Shown: one piece after another, positions 25,479-36,415 of the stretch
Position numbering within the stretch: position 1 is the stretch's first letter
Layout of the letters: each line of letters opens with the position of its first letter
DNA from: Henricia sp. BOLD:AAB3569
Lineage: Eukaryota > Echinodermata > Asteroidea > Spinulosida > Echinasteridae
NCBI GenBank assembly: GCA_037783545.1
Contig: JBBELK010000947.1
Location: 40,102-104,101, forward strand
Direction: 5' to 3'
DNA length: 64,000 nt
Notes under the pieces: generated by a model
Databases searched by the model: none
What the model was told of the DNA's origin: nothing
The model's input: only the letters and a program-made list of their open reading frames with translations
Position numbers and translations under genes: made by a program

Positions 25479-28400
25479 GTGCGCAATATAGAGTGTTTGG
25501 AGCATGCAAAATTTGAAGTTCGTCGGATAATTTTTCGACCTCCAAATTTGCCGACGTTTGGACCACACTTTGACCGAATTGCCGTGCCAAACTGGGGTGC
25601 GTCAACGACAGTCCGAAGGACTGAGCATGCGCACGAGTCAGGAGTACATCAAAGAGGTGTGTACAGACAGCCACGGTTTGCGTGAGCAGTCAGGAAGCCC
25701 CAACCCCTTTTTCCCTAAACTTTGAAATTTCTCTGCCATTTTCCGGCGAAAGTCTGTCAATTTTTCAGGACAAGTGCGCAATATAGAGTGTTTGGAGCAT
25801 GCAAAATTTGAAGTTCGTCGGATAATTTTTCGACCTCCAAATTTGCCGACGTTTGGACCACACTTTGACCGAGTTGCCGTGCCAAACTGGGGTGCGTCAA
25901 CGACAGTCTGAAGGACTGAGCATGCGCACGAGTCAGGAGTACACCAAAGAGGTGTGTACAGACAGCCACGGTTTGCGTGAACAGTCAGGAAGCCCCAACC
26001 CCTTTTTCCCTAAACTTTGAAATTTCTCTGCCATTTCCCGGCGAAAGTCTGTCAATATTTTAGGACAAGTGCGCAATATAGAGTGTTTGGAGCATGCAAA
26101 ATTTGAAGTTCGTCGGATAATTTTTCGACCTCCAAATTTGCCGACGTTTGGACCACACTTTGACCGAATTGCCGTGCCAAACTGGGGTGCGTCAACGACA
26201 GTCCGAAGGACTGAGCATGCGCACGAGTCAGGAGTACACCAAAGAGGTGTGTACAGACAGCCACGGTTTGCGTGAGCAGTCAGGAAGCCCCAACCCCTTT
26301 TTCCCTAAACTTTGAAATTTCTCTGCCATTTCCTGGCGAAAGTCTGTCAATATTTTAGGACAAGTGCGCAATATAGAGTGTTTGGAGCATGCAAAATTTG
26401 AAGTTCGTCGGATAATTTTTCGACCTCCAAATTTGCCGACGTTTGGACCACACTTTGACCGAATTGCCGTGCCAAACTGGGGTGCGTCAACGACAGTCCG
26501 AAGGACTGAGCATGCGCACGAGTCAGGAGTACACCAAAGAGGTGTGTACAGACAGCCACGGTTTGCGTGAGCAGTCAGGAAGCCTCAACCCCTTTTTCCC
26601 TAAACTTTGAAATTTCTCTGCCATTTCCTGGCGAAAGTCTGTCAATATTTTAGGACAAGTGCGCAATATAGAGTGTTTGGAGCATGCAAAATTTGAAGTT
26701 CGTCGGATAATTGTTCGACCTCCAAATATGCCGACGTTTGGACCACACTTTGACCGAATTGCCGTGCCAAACTGGGGTGCGCCAACGACAGTCCGAAGGA
26801 CTGAGCATGCGCACGAGTCAGGAGTACACCAAATAGGTGTGTACAGACAGCCACGGTTTGCGTGAGCAGTCAGGAAGCCCCAACCCCTTTTTCCCTAAAC
26901 TTTAAAATTTCTCTGCCATTTCCCGGCGAAAGTCTGTCAATTTTTTAGGACAAGTGCGCAATATAGAGTGTTTGGAGCATGCAAAATTTGAAGTTCGTCG
27001 GATAATTTTTCAACCTCAAAATTTGCCGACGTTTGGACCACACTTTGACCGAATTGCCGTGTCAAACTGGGGTGCGTCAACGACAGTCCGAAGGACTGAG
27101 CATGCGCACGAGTCAGGAGTACACCAAAGAGGTGTGTACAGACAGCCACGGTTTGCGTGAGCAGTCAGGAAGCCCCAACCCCTTTTTCCCTAAACTTTGA
27201 AATTTCTCTGCCATTTCCCGGCGAAAGTCTGTCAATATTTTAGGACAAGTGCGCAATATAGAGTGTTTGGAGCATGCACAATTTGAAGTTCGTCGGATAA
27301 TTTTTCGACCTCCAAATTTGCCGACGTTTGGACCACACTTTGACCGAGTTGCCGTGCCAAACTGGGGTGTGTCAACGACAGTCTGAAGGACTGAGCATGC
27401 GCACGAGTCAGGAGTACACCAAAGAGGTGTGTACAGACAGCCACGGTTTGCGTGAACAGTCAGGAAGCCCCAACCCCTTTTTCCCTAAACTTTGAAATTT
27501 CTCTGCCATTTCCCGGCGAAAGTCTGTCAATATTTTAGGACAAGTGCGCAATATAGAGTGTTTGGAGCATGCAAAATTTGAAGTTCGTCGGATAATTTTT
27601 CGACCTCCAAATTTGCCGACGTTTGGACCACACTTTGACCGAATTGCCGTGCCAAACTGGGGTGCGTCAACGACAGTCCGAAGGACTGAGCATGCGCACG
27701 AGTCAGGAGTACACCAAAGAGGTGTGTACAGACAGCCACGGTTTGCGTGAGCAGTCAGGAAGCCTCAACCCCTTTTTCCCTAAACTTTGAAATTTCTCTG
27801 CCATTTCCTGGCGAAAGTCTGTCAATATTTTAGGACAAGTGCGCAATATAGAGTGTTTGGAGCATGCAAAATTTGAAGTTCGTCGGATAATTGTTCGACC
27901 TCCAAATATGCCGACGTTTGGACCACACTTTGACCGAATTGCCGTGCCAAACTGGGGTGCGCCAACGACAGTCCGAAGGACTGAGCATGCGCACGAGTCA
28001 GGAGTACACCAAATAGGTGTGTACAGACAGCCACGGTTTGCGTGAGCAGTCAGGAAGCCCCAACCCCTTTTTCCCTAAACTTTGAAATTTCTCTGCCATT
28101 TCCCGGAGAAAGTCTGTCAATTTTTTAGGACAAGTGCGCAATATAGAGTGTTTGGAGCATGCAAAATTTGAAGTTCGTCGGATAATTTTTCAACCTCAAA
28201 ATTTGCCGACGTTTGGACCACACTTTGACCGAATTGCCGTGTCAAACTGGGGTGCGTCAACGACAGTCCGAAGGACTGAGCATGCGCACGAGTCAGGAGT
28301 ACACCAAAGAGGTGTGTACAGACAGCCACGGTTTGCGTGAGCAGTCAGGAAGCCCCAACCCCTTTTCCCCTAAACTTTGAAATTTCTCTGCCATTTCCCG

Positions 28401-29311
28401 GCGAAAGTCTGCCAATATTTTAGGACAAGTGCGCAATATAGAGTGTTTGGAGCATGTAAAATTTGAAGTTCGTCGGATAATTTTTCGACCTCCAAATTTG
28501 CCGACGTTTGGACCACACTTTGACCGAATTGCCGTGCCAAACTGGGGTGCGTCAACGACAGTCCGAAGGACTGAGCATGCGCACGAGTCAGGAGTACATC
28601 AAAGAGGTGTGTACAGACAGCCACGGTTTGCGTGAGCAGTCAGGAAGCCCCAACCCCTTTTCCCTAAACTTTGAAATTTTTCTGCCATTTCCCGGCGAAA
28701 GTCTGTCAATTTTTGAGGACAAGTGCGCAATATAGAGTGTTTGGAGCATGCAAAATTTGAAGTTCGTCGGATAATTTTTCGACCTCCAAATTTGCCGACG
28801 TTTGGACCACACTTTGACCGAATTGCCGTGCCAAACTGGGGTGCGTCAACGACAGTCTGAAGGACTGAGCATGCGCACGAGTCAGGAGTACACCAAAGAG
28901 GTGTGTACAGACAGCCACGGTTTGCGTGAGCAGTCAGGAAGCCCCAACCTCTTTTCCCCTAAACTTTGACATTTCTCTGCCATTTCCCCGCGAAAGTCTG
29001 TCAATTTTTTAGGACAAGTGCGCAATATAGAGTGTTTGGAGCATGCAAAATTTGAAGTTCGTCGGATAATTTGTCGACCTCCAAATTTGCCGACGTTTGG
29101 TCCACACTTTGACCGAATTGCCGTGCCAAACTGGGGTGCGTCAACGACAGTCCGAAGGACTCAGCATGCGCACGAGTCAGGAGTACATCAAAGAGGTGTG
29201 TACAGACAGCCACGGATTGCGTGAGCAGTCAGGAAGCCCCAACCCCTTTTTCCCTAAACTTTGAAATTTCTCTGCCATTTCCCGGCGAAAGTCTGTCAAT
29301 TTTTGAGGACA
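25479..29311 (+). repeat. Thirteen-monomer block, clean copy
   Basis: Order of units: standard (25,479), R-like (25,774), standard (26,069), standard (26,364), NM (26,659), QP (26,954), R (27,249), standard (27,544), NM (27,839), QP (28,134), V (28,429), R-like with TTTTTGAGG (28,723), GGACTCAGC unit (29,018). Spacing is nearly always 295 bp. The same order appears at 30,789-36,120 with extra units and many indels. Its right end, through 29,901, also matches 21,350-23,709. Confidence 0.88.
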
Positions 29312-30600
29312 ATGCGCAATACAGAGTGTTTGGAGCATGCAAAATTTGAAGTTCGTCGGATAATTTTTCGACCTCCAAATTTGCCGACGTTTGGACCACA
29401 CTTTGACCGAATTGCCGTGCCAAACTGGGGTGCGTCAACGACAGTCTGAAGGACTGAGCATGCGCACGAGTCAGGAGTACACCAAAGAGGTGTGTACAGA
29501 CAGCCACGGTTTGCGTGAGCAGTCAGGAAGCCCCAACCCCTTTTTCCCTAAACTTTGAAATTTCTCTGCCATTTCCCGGCGAATGTCTGTCAATTTTTGA
29601 GGACAAGTGCGCAATATAGAGTGTTTGGAGCATGCAAAATTTGAAGTTCGTCGGATAATTTTTCGACCTCCAAATTTGCCGACGTTTGGACCACACTTTG
29701 ACCGAATTGCCGTGCCAAACTGGGGTGCGTCAACGACAGTCCGAAGGACTGAGCATGCGCACGAGTCAGGAGTACATCAAAGAGGTGTGTACAGACAGCC
29801 ACGGTTTGCGTGAGCAGTCAGGAAGCCCCAACCCCTTTGTCCCTAAACTTTGAAATTTCTCTGCCATTTCCCGGCGAAAGTCTGTCAATTTTTGAGGACA
29901 AGTGCGCAATATAGAGTGTTTGGAGCATGCAAAATTTGAAGTTCGTCGGATAATTTTTCGACCTCCAAATTTGCCGACGTTTGGACCACACTTTGACCGA
30001 ATTGCCGTGCCAAACTGGGGTGCGTCAACGACAGTCCGAAGGACTGAGCATGCGCACGAGTCAGGAGTACATCAAAGAGTTGTGTACAGACAGCCACGGT
30101 TTGCGTGAGCAGTCAGGAAGCCCCAACCCCTTTTTCCCTAAACTTTGAAATTTCTCTGCCATTTCCCGGCGAAAGTCTGTCAATTTTTCAGGACAAGTGC
30201 GCAATATAGAGTGTTTGGAGCATGCAAAATTTGAAGTTCGTCGGATAATTTTTCGACCTCCAAATTTGCCGACGTTTGGACCACACTTTGACCGAGTTGC
30301 CGTGCCAAACTGGGGTGCGTCAACGACAGTCTGAAGGACTGAGCATGCGCACGAGTCAGGAGTACACCAAAGAGGTGTGTACAGACAGCCACGGTTTGCG
30401 TGAGCAGTCAGGAAGCCCCAACCCCTTTTTCCCTAAACTTTGAAATTTCTCTGCCATTTCCCGGCGAAAGTCTGTCAATTTTTCAGGACAAGTGCGCAAT
30501 ATAGAGTGTTTGGAGCATGCAAAATTTGAAGTTCGTCGGATAATTTTTCGACCTCCAAATTTGCCGACGTTTGGACCACACTTTGACCGAGTTGCCGTGC
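29312..30600 (+). repeat. Family A units between the two related blocks
   Basis: Units at 29,312, 29,607, 29,902, 30,197 and the start of 30,492. The 29,312 unit begins with a lost G (AATGCGCAATACAGAG). Its ATACAGAG variant is shared only with the chimeric unit at 36,121. The 29,902 unit has AGAGTTGTGTAC as in 7590, 9354 and 25,184. Spacing is regular to about 30,600, where indels begin to accumulate. Confidence 0.85.
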
Positions 30601-33600
30601 CAAACTCGGGGTGCGTCCAACGACAGTCTGAAGGACTGAGCATGCGCACGAGTCAGGAGTACACCAAAGAGGTGTGTACAGACAGCCACGGTTTGCGTGA
30701 GCAGTCAGAAGCCCCAACCCCTTTTTCCCTAAACTTTGAAATTTCTCTGCCATTTCCCCGGCGAAAGTCTGTCAATATTTTAGGACAAGTGCGCAATATA
30801 GAGTGTTTGGAGCATGCATAATTTGAAGTCGTCGGATAATTTTTCGACCTCCAAATTTGCCGACGTTTAGACCACACTTTGACCGAATTGCCGTGCCAAA
30901 ACTAGGGTGCGTCAACGACAGTCCGAAGGACTGGAGCATGCGCACGAGTCAGGAGTACATCAAAGCGGTGTGTACAGACAGCCACGGTTTGCGTGAGCAG
31001 TCAGGAAGCCCCAACCCCTTTTTCCCTAAACTTTGAAATTTCTCTGCCATTTTCCGGCGAAAGTCTGTCAATTTTTCAGGACAAGTGCGCAATATAGAGT
31101 GTTTGGAGCATGCAAAATTTGAAGTTCGTCGGATAATTTTTCGACCTCCAAATTTGCCGACGTTTGGACCACACTTTGACCGAGTTGCCGTGCCCAAACT
31201 GGGGTGCGTCAACGACAGTCTGAAGGACTGAGCATGCGCACGAGTCAGGAGTACACCAAAGAGGTGTGTACAGACAGCCACGGTTTGCGGTGAACAGTCA
31301 GGAAGGCCCCAACCCCTTTTTCCCTAAACTTTGAAATTTCTCTGCCATTTCCCGGCGAAAGTCTGTCAATATTTTAGGACAAGTGCGCAATATAGAGTGT
31401 TTGGAGCATGCAAAAATTTGAAGTTCGTCGGATAATTTTTCGACCTCCAAATTTGCCGGACGTTTGGACCACATCTTTGACCGAATTGCCGTGCCAAACT
31501 GGGGTGCGTCAACGACAGTCCGAAGGACTGAGCATGCGCACGAGTCCAGGAGTACACCAAAGAGGTGTGTACAGACAGCCACGGTTTGCGTGAGCAGTCA
31601 GGAAGCCCCAACCCCTTTTTCCCTAAACTTTGAAATTTCTCTGCCATTTCCTGGGCGAAAGTCTGTCAATATTTTAGGACAAGTGCGCAATATAGAGTGT
31701 TTGGAGCATGCAAAATTTGAAGTTCGTCGGATAATTTTTCGACCTCCAAATTTGCCGACGTTTGGACCACACTTTGACCGAATTGCCGTGCCCAAACTGG
31801 GGTGCGTCAACGACAGTCCGAAGGACTGAGCATGCGCACGAGTCAGGAGTACACCAAAGAGGTGTGTACAGACAGCCACGGTTTGCGTGAGCAGTCAGGA
31901 AGCCTCAACCCCCTTTTTCCCTAAACTTTGAAATTTATCTGCCATTTCCTGGCGAAAGTCTGTCAATATTTTAGGACAAGTGCGCAATATAGAGTGTTGG
32001 AGCATGCAAAATTTGAAGTTCGTCGGATAATTGTTCGACCTCCAAATATGCCGACGTTTGGACCACACTTTGACCGAATTGCCGTGCCAAACTGGGGTGC
32101 GTCAACGACAGTCCGAAGGACTGAGCATGCGCACGAGTCAGGAGTACACCAAAGAGGTGTGTACAGACAGCCACGGTTTGCGTGAGCAGTCAGGAAGCCT
32201 CAACCCCTTTTTCCCTAAACTTTGAAATTTCTCTGCCATTTCCTGGCGAAAGTCTGTCAATATTTTAGGACAAGTGCGCAATATAGAGTGTTTGGAGCAT
32301 GCAAAATTTGAAGTTCGTCGGATAATTGTTCGACCTCCAAATATGCCGACGTTTGGACCACACTTTGACCGAATTGCCGTGCCAAACTGGGGTGCGCCAA
32401 CGACAGTCCGAAGGACTGAGCATGCGCACGAAGTCAGGAGTACACCAAATAGGTGGTACAGACAGCCACGGTTTGCGTGAGCAGTCAGGAAGCCCCAACC
32501 CCTTCTTTCCCTAAACTTTGAATTTCTCTGCCATTTCCCGGCGAAAGTCTGTCAATTTTTTAGGACAAGTGCGCAATATAGAGTGTTTGGAGCATGCAAA
32601 ATTTGAGTTCGTCGGATAATTTTTCAACCTCAAAATTTGCCGACGTTTTGGACCACACTTTGACCGAATTGCCGTGTCAAACTGGGGTGCGTCAACGACA
32701 GTCCGAAGACTGAGCATGCGCACGAGTCAGGAGTACACCAAAGAGTGTGTACAGACAGCCACGGTTTGCGTGAGCAGTCAGGAAGCCCCAACCCCTTTTT
32801 CCCTAAACTTTGAAATTTCTCTGCCCATTTCCCGGCGAAAGTCTGTCAATATTTAGGACAAGTGCGCAATATAGAGTGTTTGGAGCATGCACAATTTGAA
32901 GGTTCGTCGGATAATTTTTCGACCTCCAAATTTGCCGACGTTTGGACCACACTTTGACCGAGTTGCAGATGCCAAACTGGGGTGCGTCAACGACAGTCTG
33001 GAAGGGACTGAGCATGCGCACGAGTCAGGAGTACACCAAGAGGTGTGTACAGACAGCCACGGTTTGCGTGAACAGTCAGGAAGCCCCAACCCCCTTTTTC
33101 CCTAAACTTTGAAATTTCTCTGCCATTTCCCGGCGAAAGTCTGTCAATATTTTAGGACAAAGTGCGCAATATAGAGTGTTTGGAGCATGCAAAATTTGAA
33201 GTTCGTCGGATAATTTTTCGACCTCCAAATTTGCCGACGTTTGGACCACACTTTGACCGAATTGCCGTGCCAAACTGGGGTGCGTCAACGACAGTCCGAA
33301 GGACTGTGAGCATGCGCACGAGTCAGGAGTACACCAAAGAGGTGTGTACAGACAGCCACGGTTTGCGTGAGCAGTCCAGGAAGCCTCAACCCCTTTTTCC
33401 CTAAACTTTTGAATTTCTCTGCCATTTCCTGGCGAAAGTCTGTCAATATTTTAGGACAAGTGCGCAATATAGAGTGTTTGGAGCATGCAAAATTTGAAGT
33501 TCGTCGGATAATTGTTCGACCTCCAAATATGCCGACGTTTGGACCACACTTTGACCGAATTGCCGTGCCAAACTGGGGTGCGCCAACGACAGTCCGAAGG

Positions 33601-36225
33601 ACTGAGCATGCGCACGAGTCAGGAGTACACCAAATAGGTGTGTACAGACAGCCACGGTTTGCGTGAGCAGTCAGGAAGCCCCAACCCCTTTTTCCCTAAA
33701 CTTTGAAATTTCTCTGCCATTTCCGGCGAAAGTCTGTCAATTTTTTAGGACAAGTGCGCAATATAGAGTGTTTGGAGCATGCAAAATTTGAAGTTCGTCG
33801 GATAATTTTTCAACCTCAAAATTTGCCGACGTTTGGACCACACTTTGGACCGAATTGCCGTGTCAAACTGGGGTGCGTCAACGACAGTCCGAAGGACTGA
33901 GCATGCGCACGAGTCAGGAGTACACCAAAGAGGTGTGTACAGACAGCCACGGTTTGCGTGAGCAGTCAGGAAGCCCCAACCCCTTTTTCCCTAAACTTTG
34001 AAATTTCTCTGCCATTTCCCCGGCGAAAGTCTGCCAATATTTTTAGGACAAGTGCGCAATATAGAGTGTTTTGGAGCATGTAAAATTTGAAGTTCGTCGG
34101 ATAATTTTTCGACCTCCAAATTGCCGACGTTTGGACCACACCTTTGACCGAATTGCCGTGCCAAACTGGGGTGCGTCAACGACAGTCCGAAGGACTGAGC
34201 ATGCGCACGAGTCAGGAGTACATCAAAGAGGTGTGTACAGACAGCCACGGTTTGCGTGAGCAGTCAGGAAGCCCCAACCCCTTTTTCCCTAAACTTTGAA
34301 ATTTTTTCTGCCATTTCCGGCGAAAGTCTGTCAATTTTTGAGGACAAGTGCGCAATATAGAGTGTTTGGAGCATGCAAATTTGAAGTTCGTCGGATAATT
34401 TTTCGACCTCCAAAATTTGCCCGACGTTTGGACCACACTTTGACCGAATTGCCGTGCCAAACTGGGGTGCGTCAACGACAGTCTGAAGGACTGAGCATGC
34501 GCACGAGTCAGGAGTACACCAAAGAGGTGTGTACAGACAGCCACGGTTTGCGTGAGCAGTCAGGAAGCCTCAACCCCTTTTTCCCTAAACTTTTGAAATT
34601 TCTCTGCCCCATTTCCTGGCGAAAGTCTGTCAATATTTTAGGACAAGTGCGCAATATAGAGTGTTTGGAGCATGCAAAATTTGAAGTTCGTCGGATAATT
34701 GTTCGACCTCCAAATATGCCGACGTTTGGACCACACTTTGACCGAATTGCCGTGCCAAACTGGGGTGCGCCAACGACAGTCCGAAGGACTGAGCATGCGC
34801 ACGAGTCAGGAGTACACCAAATAGGTGTGTACAGACAGCCACGGTTTGCGTGAGCAGTCAGGAAGCCCCAACCCCTTTTTCCCTAAACTTTGAAATTTCT
34901 CTGCCATTTCCCGGCGAAAGTCTGTCAATTTTTTAGGACAAGTGCGCAATATAGAGTGTTTGGAGCATGCAAAATTTGAAGTTCGTCGGATAATTTTTCA
35001 ACCTCAAAATTTGCCGACGTTTGGACCACACTTTGACCGAATTGCCGTGTCAAACTGGGTGCGTCAACGACAGTCCGAAGGACTGAGCATGCGCACGAGT
35101 CAGGAGTACACCAAAGAGGTGTGTACAGACAGCCACGGTTTGCGTGAGCAGTCAGGAAGCCCCAACCCCTTTTTCCCTAAACTTTGAAATTTCTCTGCCA
35201 TTTCCGGCGAAAGTCTGCCAATATTTTAGGACAAGTGCGCAATATAGAGTGTTTGGAGCATGTAAAATTTGAAGTTCGTCGGATAATTTTTCGACCTCCA
35301 AATTTGCCGACGTTTGGACCACACTTTGACCGAATTGCCGTGCCAAACTGGGGTGCGTCAACGACAGTCCGAAGGACTGAGCATGCGCACGAGTCAGGAG
35401 TACATCAAAGAGGTGTGTACAGACAGCCACGGTTTGCGTGAGCAGTCAGAAGCCCAACCCCTTTTTCCCTAAACTTTGAAATTTTTCTGCCATTTCCCGG
35501 CGAAAGTCTGTCAATTTTTGAGGACAAGTGCGCAATATAGAGTGTTTGGAGCATGCAAAATTTGAAGTTCGTCGGATAATTTTTCGCCCCTCCAAATTTG
35601 CCGACGTTTGGACCACACTTTGACCGAATTGCCGTGCCAAACTGGGGTGCGTCAACGACAGTCTGAAGGACTGAGCATGCGCACGAGTCAGGAGTACACC
35701 AAAGAGGTGTGTACAGACAGCCACGGGTTTGCGTGAGCAGTCAGGAAGCCCCAACCTCTTTTCCCCTAAACTTTGACATTTCTCTGCCATTTCCCGCGAA
35801 AGTCTGTCAATTTTTTAGGACAAGTGCGCAATATAGAGTGTTTGGAGCATGCAAAATTTGAAGTTCGTCGGATAATTTGTCGACCTCCAAATTTGCCGAC
35901 GTTTGGACCACACTTTGACCGAATTGCCGTGCCAAACTGGGGTGCGTCAACGACAGTCCGAAGGACTCAGCATGCGCACGAGTCAGGAGTACATCAAAGA
36001 GGTTTGTACAGACAGCCACGGATTGCGTGAGCAGTCAGGAAGCCCCCAACCCCTTTTTCCCTAAACTTTGAAATTTCTCTGCCATTTCCCGGCGAAAGTC
36101 TGTCAATTTTTGAGGGACAAGTGCGCAATACAGAGTGTTTGGAGCATGCAAAATTTGAAGTTCGTCGGATAATTTTCGACCTCCAAATTGCCGACGTTTA
36201 GGACCACACTTTGACCGAATTGCGA
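30600..36225 (+). repeat. Indel-rich family A block repeating the order of 25,479-29,311
   Basis: Units at 30,789, 31,085, 31,383, 31,683, 31,980, 32,274, 32,569, 32,862, 33,162, 33,460, 33,754, 34,052, 34,348, 34,647, 34,942, 35,235, 35,528, 35,824 and 36,121. Relative to 25,479-29,311 the order is the same, with one added unit (31,980) and an added NM-QP-V-R group (34,647-35,823). I noted more than 60 one- or two-base indels, many in short homopolymers, for example ACTCGGGGTGCGTCC, GAAGTCGTCGG, TGCCCAAACT, GCGGTGAACAG, TTGCCGGACG, GTTGCAGATGCC and TCGCCCCTCC. Neighbouring segments have almost none. Either this is poorly polished assembly or a decaying array segment. Confidence 0.88.
31980..32273 (+). 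repeat. Hybrid NM/standard monomer
   Basis: The first part carries NM states (ATTGTTCGACC and CCAAATATGCC, last at about 32,048). The second part carries standard states (GTGCGTCAACG from about 32,102 and CCAAAGAGGTG). It is the only NM-like unit in the window not followed by a QP unit. A gene-conversion or crossover breakpoint lies between 32,049 and 32,102. Confidence 0.8.
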
Positions 36226-36415
36226 GCCAAACTGCGGTGCGTTAACGACAGTCCGAATGACTGAGCATGCGCACAACTCAGGAGTACCCCAAAGAGGTGT
36301 GTACAGACAGCCACGGTTTGCGCGAGAGTAGTCAGAAAGCCTCAACCCAGTTTTTTCTAAACTTTGAAATTTCTCTGCCATTTCCCGGCGAAAGTCTGTC
36401 AATTTTGTATGACAA
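36121..36415 (+). repeat. Chimeric A/B monomer at the family boundary
   Basis: From the start to the G of GACCGAATT (36,217) all diagnostic bases are family A: GAGTGTTTGGAGCATG, GGATAATT, CCGAATT. From GAGCC (A at 36,225) onward all are family B: CTGCGGTGCGTTAAC, GAATGACTG, CACAACTCAGG, GTACCCC, GCGCGAGAG and CCCAGTTTTTTC. The switch falls within 8 bp. The A part also has three lost bases and one gained base (ATTTTCGACC, AAATTGCC, TTTAGGACC, TTGCGAGCC). The B part is clean. The unit is 295 bp long by coincidence of these indels. Confidence 0.93.

Larger units (their letters stand above)
1..36220 (+). repeat. Satellite family A array, 295-bp monomer, about 122 full copies
   Basis: Head-to-tail tandem array, every copy on the same strand. 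The monomer, phased at GTGCGCAAT, starts at 231, 526, 821, 1116 and so on, normally 295 bp apart. From 14,860 to 24,595 thirty-three consecutive spacings are exactly 295 bp. Within a monomer the order is a GTGCGCAAT start, an AT-rich stretch with GTTCGTCGG, a GCCGACGTTTGG block, a short hairpin (CAGTCC-GAA-GGACTG), GCATGCGCAC, a GTGTGTACAGAC block, a pyrimidine-rich stretch and CCCGGCGAAAGTCTGTC. The consensus is 48.5% G+C with 17 CpGs, against about 17.3 expected. Copies fall into recurring sub-types (NM, QP, R, V, GAPT and others) arranged in duplicated blocks. No insertion or single-copy DNA interrupts the array. It continues beyond the left edge. Function is unknown; a structural chromosome role is inference. 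Confidence 0.97.
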
